From an uncultured Rikenellaceae bacterium (GTDB lineage Bacteria > Bacteroidota > Bacteroidia > Bacteroidales > Rikenellaceae): a stretch of 12,575 nucleotides of DNA. Positions 1 to 7,799 of this stretch are shown piece after piece. Each line of letters begins with the position of its first letter. The stretch's first letter is position 1. The stretch spans positions 1 to 12,575 of the forward strand of contig CASDWR010000165.1 of NCBI GenBank assembly GCA_949284665.1, written 5' to 3'. Below the pieces are notes generated by a model. That model saw nothing but the letters and a program-made list of their open reading frames with translations. It did not search any database and was not told the DNA's origin. The translations under genes were made by a program, and so were the position numbers.

Positions 1-796
1 AAAAAGCACATGCCTCACGCGGAATGGCATTCCGCAAGTTTCCCCCGTCAAGACGGAACACCCGCAATCCATACTTTGTCGTTCCTTCCAGCAACAAGCG
101 GGCAAGAATTTTGTTTGAATTACCCAATCCGTCGTTGATATTGTCTCCTGAATGGCCGCCTTTCAATCCCGACACATCGGCCCGCATCCATACATACCCT
201 TCCGGGACAGGTTCCTTTCCATACGTAAAAACAGCTACCGTATCGATACCTCCCGCACATCCGATAAATATCTCGCCTTCATCCTCCGAATCGAGATTGA
301 TCAGATATTTCCCCGTGAGCATATCGCCGCCCAACTCGAACGCACCGGTCAGTCCGGTCTCCTCATCCACCGTAAATAGAGCTTCAAGAGACGGATGTTC
401 GGCATCTTCATCTATCAACACGGCCAAAGCCGCTGCCATCCCGATCCCACAATCGGCACCGAGTGTTGTCCCTGTTGCCCGTACCCATGCTCCGTCGACA
501 ACGGCATGGATCGGATCCTTCGAAAAATCGAACTCCACATCCGAATTTTTCTCGCAGACCATATCCATGTGACTCTGAAGCACCACAGTCGGCCGAGACT
601 CCATCCCGGGGGTAGCCGGTTTGGTCATGACCACATTGCCCGCATGATCCTTTTTCCACGCAAGCCCGTGCCGTTCGGCAAAATCAATCAAAAAAGCTAT
701 AATCCGTTCTTCGTGTTTCGAAGGACGGGGTACCCGCGTGATCGCATCGAAAATCTTCCATACGACAGCCGGTTGAAGTTTTTCCAATTCAGACAT
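1..796 (-). CDS. pepD: Aminoacyl-histidine dipeptidase (PepD-type, M20 metallopeptidase), 3' end off the window
   Basis: Cytosolic zinc dipeptidase of the M20 family that splits Xaa-His and other dipeptides for amino-acid recovery. Reading the minus strand from the ATG at 796 gives 265 uninterrupted codons up to the left edge, so only the N-terminal half is present (full-length PepD is about 485 residues). Visible motifs are the metal-site SHMDMV (H76, D78), TLGADCGIG with the bridging metal ligand D115, and VDEETGLTG with the catalytic/metal glutamates E145-E146. The GLKGGHSGDNI stretch (210-220) marks the start of the lid/dimerisation domain, and GGNLRNAIPRE (251-261) also matches the family. 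No in-frame ATG lies upstream close enough to compete, and the MSELEKLQP start is typical. It diverges from ispF with 98 bp between start codons. I find no convincing promoter for it. Confidence 0.93.
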   Translation of the reverse strand, partial: MSELEKLQPAVVWKIFDAITRVPRPSKHEERIIAFLIDFAERHGLAWKKDHAGNVVMTKPATPGMESRPTVVLQSHMDMVCEKNSDVEFDFSKDPIHAVVDGAWVRATGTTLGADCGIGMAAALAVLIDEDAEHPSLEALFTVDEETGLTGAFELGGDMLTGKYLINLDSEDEGEIFIGCAGGIDTVAVFTYGKEPVPEGYVWMRADVSGLKGGHSGDNINDGLGNSNKILARLLLEGTTKYGLRVFRLDGGNLRNAIPREACAF

Positions 797-802
797 TTTT
801 TC

Positions 803-810
803 TATTTTTG
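803..810 (+). promoter_or_regulatory. Possible Bacteroidetes -7 element for ispF
   Basis: TATTTTTG fits the Bacteroidetes -7 consensus TAnnTTTG. It lies in the pepD-ispF divergent gap, about 85 bp before the ispF start. The expected TTTG -33 element at 19-21 bp is poor, with only a T-run at 779-783 inside the pepD start region. The call is therefore weak. Confidence 0.33.
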
Positions 811-894
811 TTCGTTAACCGATTCGATCCGACAAACCGTTCTCCGGAACAAAGCAACGGTTCGCGATGGTAAAAGTAATAAAATTTTCAAAAG

Positions 895-1386
895 ATGGAA
901 CCGAAACCCGATTTCAGAATAGGATATGGATACGATGTACATGCACTGGCCAAGGGTCTTCCGCTGCGGCTGGGAGGTGTGGATATCCCTCACGAGAAGG
1001 GGTGTATCGCCCATTCGGATGGCGATATCGCTATCCATGCGCTGTGTGATGCCTTGTTGGGAGCAGCAGCGATGGGCGACATAGGGGCCCATTTCCCGGA
1101 CACCTCCGAGGAATTTGCAGGCATCGACAGCACCCTCCTGTTGGAGCGCACCGCAATGCTTTTGCGAGATGCGGGTTATCGGGTCGGCAATGCGGATATC
1201 ACCATTGCCATGCAACGCCCGAAACTACGCCCTCATATAGATGAAATGCGCAACGTATTGGCTAAAAAGATGGGCATATCCATCGATCGGGTTTCCGTAA
1301 AGGCAACCACTACCGAACGTCTCGGGTTCGAAGGACGGGAAGAGGGGGTCTCGGCCCATGCCGCCGTACTGATTTTTCGAGCCTGA
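895..1386 (+). CDS. ispF: 2-C-methyl-D-erythritol 2,4-cyclodiphosphate synthase
   Basis: Cytosolic enzyme of the non-mevalonate (MEP) isoprenoid pathway. It converts CDP-methylerythritol 2-phosphate to methylerythritol cyclodiphosphate with loss of CMP. The 163-residue product matches the family length (159 in E. coli) end to end. The zinc ligands are visible as D14 and H16 in GYDVHAL and H48 in IAIHALCDALLGAAA. HSDGD (40-44), GDIGAHFPDT and the C-terminal KATTTERLGFEGREEG block, which forms the CMP-binding and trimer contacts, are all intact. The ATG at 895 puts GYGYDVH near residue 10, as expected. No other MEP genes are adjacent. It diverges from pepD and is convergent with the DUF4251 pair. 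Confidence 0.97.
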   Translation: MEPKPDFRIGYGYDVHALAKGLPLRLGGVDIPHEKGCIAHSDGDIAIHALCDALLGAAAMGDIGAHFPDTSEEFAGIDSTLLLERTAMLLRDAGYRVGNADITIAMQRPKLRPHIDEMRNVLAKKMGISIDRVSVKATTTERLGFEGREEGVSAHAAVLIFRA

Positions 1387-1682
1387 TCCGGAAACCGCCT
1401 CGTCTCCTTCAGGGCTGTGCATCCACCATCCGACTTCATTCATTACCTCAGAAACAGAAAATACGGCACACATAAATTCCCTCCCCGCATTTTTAAGAAA
1501 TTTATGGAGAAAAAGAAAAGGAGAGTCGGGAGAGGGACGCAGGAACACTCTCGCCATGCATTGGAAACATACGGGCGGGAAGTCCGGAACGGATCGGGGA
1601 GACTACAGGATTTTCCCCATACTCTCCCCGAGAAATCATTTCCGCCGCAGGGTCCGACAGAGATGTGAATTATGATGGAACA
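1387..1682. other. Convergent intergenic region with two inverted repeats
   Basis: This 296-bp stretch lies between the ispF stop and the stop of the minus-strand DUF4251 gene. I see no credible gene: the open frames across it have biased, low-information composition. It holds two perfect inverted repeats, CATAAATT/AATTTATG (1471-1478 and 1499-1506) and TCGGGGAGA/TCTCCCCGA (1594-1602 and 1623-1631), each with a 20-nt loop. The second could act as a two-way transcription barrier between convergent genes, but neither has a T-tract. Confidence 0.5.
1594..1631. repeat. 9-bp inverted repeat between convergent genes
   Basis: TCGGGGAGA (1594-1602) and its exact complement TCTCCCCGA (1623-1631) flank a 20-nt spacer that itself contains a further TTTTCCCC run. 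A GC-rich stem forms on either strand. There is no adjacent poly-T, so it is not a standard intrinsic terminator. Its place between two converging transcripts suggests a terminator or mRNA 3'-end role, by inference only. Confidence 0.4.
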
Positions 1683-2327
1683 TCATTTCCCGACATCGGG
1701 TCGATAGTTGCCGGCACTCTCGATAAATCCGACATAACGCATCGCACTGTCGGATGTCGACAAATCCAACGTAACCTCTCCGGTAGTCGAAACCACGGAG
1801 ATATTCACGACATATACCTCACTCCCACCGGAAACGACTTCAAATGCCACATTCCACCCGGAAGGGACGGTTGCAATCCGATAATCCCGTATCTCGAAAG
1901 TGTCGAAATTAACGATTCCGACGAACCGATCACGCCCCGCCACGACAGGCAGATGCATTTCAACACAATTGTCGTATATTCCGACATAGTATGCCTGATT
2001 ATATATCAATTGAAAAATTCCGTTCGGAAGTTGCTGCATGCTGTTCGGGAAAAACACATAGTGCTTCGACCGCAGGAGCGAATCGAGGCGTGCTGCGAAT
2101 TCTTCGTTTTTCAATTTCCTTTTCTCGGCATTTCCCAATCGTTCCCTTCCGACAGCCGGCTTATCGGTGGCGGCAGAAGATGCAACGCTGCGAGCCGTCG
2201 TATCGCTGTTATTCCCATTCCACGTACCGGACAATACGACCCCACTGTCGGAAATCGGGGTTGCAAGAACGGCATACGACACTCCGCACAAAAGGGAAAG
2301 CGCAAATACCCATTTCATGGATCCCAT
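1683..2327 (-). CDS. Secreted DUF4251-family protein (first of a tandem pair in window order)
   Basis: A 214-residue exported protein of unknown function. The N-terminus has a signal peptide (positively charged start, then FALSLLCGVSYA around 7-18), followed by a Ser/Thr/Ala-rich linker to about residue 65. A DUF4251-like domain then starts at EEFAARLDSLLRSKHYVFFP and runs almost to the end. The domain is mostly beta-prone with a late STTGEVTLDL segment. DUF4251 is a Bacteroidetes family with no assigned enzymatic role, and I see no catalytic motif. The ATG at 2327 gives MGSMKW; a second in-frame ATG at 2318, preceded by GGGA, gives a cleaner signal peptide and may be the true start. It lies 7 bp downstream of the paralogous gene and is probably co-transcribed with it. 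Confidence 0.82.
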   Translation of the reverse strand: MGSMKWVFALSLLCGVSYAVLATPISDSGVVLSGTWNGNNSDTTARSVASSAATDKPAVGRERLGNAEKRKLKNEEFAARLDSLLRSKHYVFFPNSMQQLPNGIFQLIYNQAYYVGIYDNCVEMHLPVVAGRDRFVGIVNFDTFEIRDYRIATVPSGWNVAFEVVSGGSEVYVVNISVVSTTGEVTLDLSTSDSAMRYVGFIESAGNYRPDVGK

Positions 2328-2334
2328 GCTTCAA

Positions 2335-2931
2335 CTAATAAACGGCCGTCACGTACCCCCAATAGGAAACCGTATTATAAAACGTGTTCGTCACGGAAAG
2401 CTGGGCACTTCCGGTTTTGGAATAGACATCGAGGGTGAACGTATAATCGTTGGCACTGTAAAGCCACGAAGAAAACGTAATGGTCCATCCATTCTCATTC
2501 TGAACAGCCGTATAGCCGTTGAAATAGTTGACGATCGTATTCAGAAGCACCAATCGATAAGGAGGCGTAATTCCTTTGTAATACGGAAGAAATATATCGG
2601 CATAATCGCTATATACCCCCAATTCACAGTTGGGATTGGTAATTATTTGCGATGATCCGGCAGGCTGCCGGCTGAAACTCTGGGGAATAAAGCGATAGTT
2701 GTGGGACATGATGACCGAATCCATAAAATGCTCGTATTCGGCTTGTCGGGCCTGCCGACGTGCAATTCGCGCCTGTTTTTGGGGGCTGAGTTGTTTGTGT
2801 CGGGCATCCATGTCTTCCTGTCGCTCCACTGGGGCTTGCTGCTGTTGATTTTTCTGGACCTTACCAGGTCTGAGGGATGTAACGAACAACGTGCAGAAAA
2901 CTGCCGCCGCAATCATCAATAAATGTTTCAT
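2335..2931 (-). CDS. Secreted DUF4251-family protein with basic Q/R-rich linker (upstream member of the pair)
   Basis: A 198-residue exported protein starting MKHLLMIAAAVFCTLFVTS, a standard signal peptide. Next comes a strongly charged, Gln/Arg-rich linker (about 22-65, including QQQQ and SPQKQARIARRQARQ) that is probably helical or disordered. The C-terminal domain aligns with the neighbour: DSxxxSxxYxFxPxS, then PxGxxQxIxN, GxY, LPxxxG, GWxxxF, VxSxTG and a final YxGxx. Those shared positions support a duplication and assignment to DUF4251. Function is unknown; an envelope or periplasmic location is inferred from the signal peptide. It is the promoter-proximal gene of the pair, but no clear TAnnTTTG element is visible in the 186 bp upstream. 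Confidence 0.84.
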   Translation of the reverse strand: MKHLLMIAAAVFCTLFVTSLRPGKVQKNQQQQAPVERQEDMDARHKQLSPQKQARIARRQARQAEYEHFMDSVIMSHNYRFIPQSFSRQPAGSSQIITNPNCELGVYSDYADIFLPYYKGITPPYRLVLLNTIVNYFNGYTAVQNENGWTITFSSWLYSANDYTFTLDVYSKTGSAQLSVTNTFYNTVSYWGYVTAVY

Positions 2932-3075
2932 AATCGTTTTGTTTTATTGTATGACAAATCTTTGCGCAGTTCGATCTTTTCGGCATCGAACACTTCCGAT
3001 GGCATGCGGTTTATCCCTGTCGGCCAAATGATTTATCGCTTCGGACGGGAACACCCGCATTTCCCAATCCGGATA

Positions 3076-3091
3076 CCGATCCCACGATCGG
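3076..3091 (-). terminator. Small stem-loop downstream of rubredoxin
   Basis: CCGATC / GATCGG form a 6-bp stem with a 4-nt loop, starting 27 nt past the rubredoxin stop. There is no T-tract after it, so it is a weak terminator candidate or a 3'-end stabilising hairpin. Confidence 0.3.
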
Positions 3092-3117
3092 CTCCACCAC
3101 ACGGGTACGCTAACCAG

Positions 3118-3276
3118 TTATAAAGGGCGGAACTCCTCTTTGCCGGCTCCGCAAAGCGGACAGACCCAGTCGTCAGGCAAATCCTCGAAAGCGGTTCCCG
3201 GTGCAACACCGCTATCGGGATCGCCCTGCCTGGGATCATACACGTAACCGCAAACGATGCATTTGTACTTTTTCAT
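3118..3276 (-). CDS. Rubredoxin
   Basis: A 52-residue cytosolic one-iron electron-transfer protein read from the ATG at 3276 to a TAA at 3118-3120. It begins [15 protein letters not shown] and ends in [15 protein letters not shown]. The two CxxC pairs, C6/C9 and C39/C42, are the Fe(SCys)4 ligands, each with the characteristic CxxCG context. The aromatic core residues (Y4, Y11, Y13, F30, W37, F49) are present, and the length is normal for the family (50-55). In anaerobic Bacteroidetes, rubredoxin usually passes electrons to rubrerythrin, peroxide/superoxide reductases or other redox partners. No such partner is adjacent here, so its specific job is not shown. It appears monocistronic and diverges from the Mla-like operon. 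Confidence 0.96.
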   Translation of the reverse strand: MKKYKCIVCGYVYDPRQGDPDSGVAPGTAFEDLPDDWVCPLCGAGKEEFRPL

Positions 3277-3493
3277 AATCGCAATGGTTTTTACAGTTTA
3301 GAAAATAACATAATTAGGTTTATTACAGAGAGTTCTAACACCCCACCGAACCATACAAGCAAAATTGCTACCAAACTTTACGACCGCTTCCCCAAAAACG
3401 ATACTTTCCCCGCCTCACGAAGAACCGCTCCGTCTGACAGTCCTGCATCCTCCCCGCAACATAAAATCGGCGCAAAATTTGAAATTTATTTCG

Positions 3494-3501
3494 TATCTTT
3501 G
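3494..3501 (+). promoter_or_regulatory. Bacteroidetes -7 element for the DUF4834-mlaEF operon
   Basis: TATCTTTG is an exact TAnnTTTG match in an AT-rich stretch. A TTTG occurs at 3478-3481 but with only a 12-bp spacer, shorter than the usual 19-21, so the -33 element is weak. Transcription would start around 3505-3508. This rules out the upstream TTG (3499) as the start of the following gene. Confidence 0.6.
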
Positions 3502-3528
3502 TCCGCAGATAGCCAACCTGTGAAAAAC

Positions 3529-3915
3529 ATGCGAAGAAATGACATAGGCACCGTGGTACTGATCGTATTGCTGGTACTGCTCCTGTTCGGTATCGTCTCT
3601 CTGGGCGATATTCTGAACGTCATCTTTTACATCGTAGGAGGAATTATCCTGCTCGGACTCGTCGGCGCACTGATATTCAAAATCCATCTGTCGCGCCTGC
3701 GCCGTAAAATCGAACGCGAGGGAAATGACCCGACAGGCTCCTTCCGCACCTACACCTGGAATTTCGGCGGCAACCGCGAGACACGCAAAAAGGAACGTGA
3801 AGGCGAAGTGACTGTCAAAACATCCGCCCGATCTCAAAAAAAAGTGGTTAACAGCAACGTGGGAGACTACGTCGATTTCGAAGACATCGAAAACGATAAA
3901 AAAGAGGCACAATGA
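3529..3915 (+). CDS. Small membrane protein, DUF4834-like, first gene of an Mla-type operon
   Basis: A 128-residue protein of unknown function. After MRRND it has a long hydrophobic segment (TVVLIVLLVLLLFGIV), then ILNVIFYIVGGIILLGLVGA as a second membrane-prone segment. A basic, charged cytoplasmic tail follows (RLRRKIEREG) and ends in an acidic GDYVDFEDIEND box. This layout and the tail motif recall the Bacteroidetes DUF4834 family, by recollection rather than search. The frame is open back to a TTG at 3499, but that codon sits inside the -7 promoter element. I therefore start at ATG 3529; GTG 3520 is an alternative. The stop overlaps the permease start by 4 nt (ATGA), implying translational coupling and a possible accessory role for the transporter. 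Confidence 0.75.
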   Translation: MRRNDIGTVVLIVLLVLLLFGIVSLGDILNVIFYIVGGIILLGLVGALIFKIHLSRLRRKIEREGNDPTGSFRTYTWNFGGNRETRKKEREGEVTVKTSARSQKKVVNSNVGDYVDFEDIENDKKEAQ

Positions 3916-4652
3916 AACTTCTCGGTACGATAGGACGCTACTTCATGTTGATGGGAAAAGTCTTTTCCCGTCCGGAAAAGGCAAGCCTGTACTACAAGAG
4001 AATCATCTCCGAAATGGACTCCCTGGGGATTAATTCGATCGGAATCGTCACCATCGTGTCGGTCTTTATGGGTGCGGTTATCACGCTCCAGATGAGCATC
4101 AACTTCGAATCCCCGATCATCCCGAGAACCCTGATGGGATATGCCACCCGCGAAACCATGATCCTGGAATTCAGTTCGGCCGTGGTAGCGCTGATCCTCG
4201 CCGGGAAAGTCGGATCGAACATCGCTTCCGAAATCGGGACCATGCGCATCACCGAACAGATCGACGCCCTTGAAATCATGGGAGTCAATTCGGCCTGTTA
4301 CCTGATCCTCCCGAAGATCATCGCCGCCGTCATCTTTTTCCCTTTCCTGGCTATCCTCAGCATCATCATCGGCTGCTTGGGGGGTTGGCTCATCACGCAG
4401 TTCACGAACGTATTGATCCCCGATACCTATGTCGAAGGGCTGATGCTCGACTTTAAAGTCTATTCGGTCATCTATTCGCTTATCAAAACCGCCGTATTCG
4501 CCTTCATCATCACCTCCGTATCGGGATTTTACGGATACTATGCCAAAGGCAACTCGCTTGAAGTGGGACGCGCGAGCACCATGGCCGTCGTAGTCAGTTC
4601 GATTCTCATTCTTCTCTTCGACCTCATCCTTACCCAACTGCTGTTGATATGA
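3912..4652 (+). CDS. mlaE: MlaE-family ABC transporter permease (lipid asymmetry / MCE-type)
   Basis: Integral inner-membrane permease of the MlaE/YrbE family, which with an MlaF ATPase moves phospholipids between inner and outer membrane. The 246-residue length fits the family (about 245-260). Family features include the amphipathic N-terminus, the first core helix around INSIGIVTIVSVFMGAVITL, the conserved cytoplasmic loop EIGTMRITEQIDALEIMG (about 112-129), and the C-terminal helices SVSGFYGYYAKGNSLEVGRAST and SSILILLFDLILTQLLL. The ITEQIDAL-type loop is the MlaE coupling signature. It overlaps both the upstream small membrane gene and the downstream ATPase by 4 nt each. The substrate is assumed from the family; lipid direction cannot be read from sequence. 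Confidence 0.94.
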   Translation: MKLLGTIGRYFMLMGKVFSRPEKASLYYKRIISEMDSLGINSIGIVTIVSVFMGAVITLQMSINFESPIIPRTLMGYATRETMILEFSSAVVALILAGKVGSNIASEIGTMRITEQIDALEIMGVNSACYLILPKIIAAVIFFPFLAILSIIIGCLGGWLITQFTNVLIPDTYVEGLMLDFKVYSVIYSLIKTAVFAFIITSVSGFYGYYAKGNSLEVGRASTMAVVVSSILILLFDLILTQLLLI

Positions 4653-5404
4653 TACGGTGCGAGCATCTATACAAATCGTTCGACGGAAGATCCGTATTGG
4701 AAGATATTTCGGTCGAATTCGAACAAGGTAAAACCAATCTGGTGATCGGTCAAAGCGGTTCGGGGAAAACCGTATTCATCAAATGTCTGGCCGGTTTGCA
4801 TCGCGTCGATTCAGGAACCATTTACTACGACGATATCTGCTACACCGACCTCTCTTTCAAAGAACGTAAGGCCATCGGCAGACATGTAGGAATGATTTTC
4901 CAAGGCGGGGCTTTGCTCGATTCATCGACCGTGGAAGAAAACGTCCGTTTCCCGCTCGACATGTTTACCGACCAAAGCGAGAAGGAAAAGATGGAACGGG
5001 TCAACTTCTGCCTTCAACGGGTCAACCTCACGGATGCCAACAAACTCTACCCCTCAGAGTTGAGCGGCGGCATGACCAAGCGGGTCGCCATCGCACGAGC
5101 CATCGTCATGAATCCCAAATATTTGTTCTGTGATGAACCCAATTCCGGACTTGACCCCATGACCGCCATCGTTATCGATAACCTGATTCGTGAAATCACC
5201 GAAGAGTATAACATCACCACGATTATCAATACCCACGACATGAACTCCGTGCTCGAAATCGGCGAGAAAATTGTATTCATCTACAACGGCCGCAAATGGT
5301 GGGAAGGAGACAAAGAGGAGATTTTGCGAACGGACAATCGCGAATTGAACGATTTCGTTTTTGCTTCCAGCATGGCAAAACGGGTGAAAAAAGCCGGAGC
5401 GTAA
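4649..5404 (+). CDS. mlaF: MlaF-family ABC transporter ATP-binding protein
   Basis: The 251-residue cytosolic ATPase partner of the MlaE permease. All ABC motifs are intact: Walker A GQSGSGKT (34-41), Q-loop Q85 in MIFQGGALLDS, signature LSGGMTKR (138-145), Walker B YLFCDE (158-163, catalytic E163), D-loop SGLDP (166-170) and switch H196. The GGALLDS segment after the Q-loop and the signature ending in MTKR, rather than the usual QQQR, are typical of the MlaF/Mkl branch. The start ATG overlaps the mlaE stop (ATGA). No MCE/MlaD, MlaC or MlaB gene follows; 443 bp without a gene come next. Confidence 0.95.
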   Translation: MIRCEHLYKSFDGRSVLEDISVEFEQGKTNLVIGQSGSGKTVFIKCLAGLHRVDSGTIYYDDICYTDLSFKERKAIGRHVGMIFQGGALLDSSTVEENVRFPLDMFTDQSEKEKMERVNFCLQRVNLTDANKLYPSELSGGMTKRVAIARAIVMNPKYLFCDEPNSGLDPMTAIVIDNLIREITEEYNITTIINTHDMNSVLEIGEKIVFIYNGRKWWEGDKEEILRTDNRELNDFVFASSMAKRVKKAGA

Positions 5405-6855
<1,451 letters not shown>

Positions 6856-6870
6856 ACCGCAAAATATCGG

Positions 6871-6888
6871 CGTGACAACTCCGTCACG
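6871..6888 (+). repeat. Small stem-loop after gapA stop
   Basis: CGTGAC and GTCACG form a perfect 6-bp stem around a 6-nt loop, 15 nt after the gapA stop codon and just before the terminator. It may protect the mRNA 3' end; no T-tract follows directly. Confidence 0.5.
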
Positions 6889-6893
6889 AAGAC

Positions 6894-6928
6894 AAAAAGC
6901 CTTCCGGAATCATCGGAAGGTTTTTTTT
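6894..6928 (+). terminator. Rho-independent terminator of gapA
   Basis: An A-run leads into the stem CCTTCCG (6900-6906), a 7-nt loop and CGGAAGG (6914-6920), followed by eight Ts (6921-6928). This is a classic intrinsic terminator. The A-run before the stem lets the helix extend on the T side and could also give weak termination from the opposite strand. Confidence 0.93.
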
Positions 6929-6984
6929 GAACTTCTACCCTCATGATATTTTCGACTTGTCGACATATTATCCGAAAAAATTCT

Positions 6985-6992
6985 TATATTTG
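6985..6992 (+). promoter_or_regulatory. -7 element upstream of the lipoprotein gene
   Basis: TATATTTG is an exact TAnnTTTG match just after the gapA terminator. The nearest TTG (6957-6959) is 25 bp upstream, longer than the usual 19-21, so only the -7 box is convincing. It implies a leader of about 110 nt before the ATG at 7110. Confidence 0.55.
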
Positions 6993-7109
6993 TAACATAC
7001 GGGTAGGGTGCGACATTGTCTGTCCAGGCAAATACAAAGATCCGGAAGCCCGTCCTCCTACAATATTTGCAATTGAACGATACCTTTTACCTATTTATCG
7101 AAAGGCCCC

Positions 7110-7622
7110 ATGAAATCCTTCGCCGAAATACGATTTCCAATTATCGTTTGTATCGTTGCCGCTTGTACCGTCATCGGGTGTTCCCCCTACAAAAAAACGC
7201 AACAGAGCATCCTTACCGTTCATACAGATATCGATTCGATACCACAATACCGGAAACTGCTTATTGTTTCCGTATTGGATGGAGAACCCAATTTAAAACC
7301 GGACGGCAAATATTCGTGGACTCAACTCAGCGACCAATTCAACATCCCTCTCGGAATCGTAGAGGTTACCATGATCGAAACCGGACAAAAAGCCGAAACA
7401 ATTGAGATTTCTACCAACAATAGGGCCTTGGGGTTCAGAAATGTTCCCGAACGGTTCACTCTTCGAGCCTCATGTTCTGGATACGAAACCACCGAAACGA
7501 CCGTCGTCATGAAAGAACTTGTCGCACAAAAACCTTCATGGGCTCAATTCCTTATCAAAAGCATACCCGTTTATAAGAAAGGAGTAAACCGGGAAAATCT
7601 TCCACCATTCCCTTTCGACTGA
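7110..7622 (+). CDS. Lipoprotein with a probable carboxypeptidase-regulatory-like (transthyretin-type) domain
   Basis: A 170-residue protein I cannot name. A signal sequence (FPIIVCIVAACTVIGC) ends in a lipobox-like VIGC with C24 as the lipidation site. About residues 50-135 follow the plan of a carboxypeptidase-D regulatory-like fold. An opening strand (LLIVSVLDGEP) leads to PLGIVEVTMIETG, then STNNRALGFRNVP, and the hallmark closing strands FTLRASCSGYETTETTV. A short basic tail rich in Pro and aromatics ends the protein. The start ATG has AAAGG 5 nt upstream (7101-7105). It has its own -7 promoter box and lies 177 bp ahead of a large outer-membrane barrel with a comparable N-terminal domain, so the two may work together. 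No catalytic motif is seen; the domain assignment is by eye. Confidence 0.72.
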   Translation: MKSFAEIRFPIIVCIVAACTVIGCSPYKKTQQSILTVHTDIDSIPQYRKLLIVSVLDGEPNLKPDGKYSWTQLSDQFNIPLGIVEVTMIETGQKAETIEISTNNRALGFRNVPERFTLRASCSGYETTETTVVMKELVAQKPSWAQFLIKSIPVYKKGVNRENLPPFPFD

Positions 7623-7799
7623 TCGGCCTCTGGCTTGCACCCGCCATCGATCATTTTCAATGCAAAGCCCATTTGGGGAAGATACGCCTTTTTCTTGCAG
7701 TCCCCGTCGACGCCATAATCGTCCCCAACATTCCCGACCGCCGTCAGATGTCCGACGAACCCATAAACGGCATTCCACCTTTCCTAACCAGCGACAAAC

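Noticed and set aside
24..922. Plus-strand open frames across the left edge (182 and 175 codons)
   Set aside because: The minus strand encodes PepD here with intact M20 metal-site motifs; these plus frames are its complement.
1417..1668. 83-codon plus-strand open frame after ispF
   Set aside because: Its composition is Lys/Arg/Gly-rich with no motif, no promoter box and no ribosome site. It is more likely chance in a gap.
3371..3381. TAAAGTTTG on the minus strand as a rubredoxin promoter
   Set aside because: The spacing inside the box is one base too long for TAnnTTTG, and no TTTG -33 element lies at the right distance.
3867..4637. Long minus-strand open frame (256 codons) opposite mlaE
   Set aside because: It is antisense to a clear MlaE gene, and its translation is extremely Asp/Gly/His-rich, as expected of a shadow frame created by the codon bias of the real gene.
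7623..7799. Gap between the lipoprotein and barrel searched for a promoter or terminator
   Set aside because: No TAnnTTTG box with a spaced TTG and no stem plus T-tract was found, so no feature is claimed.
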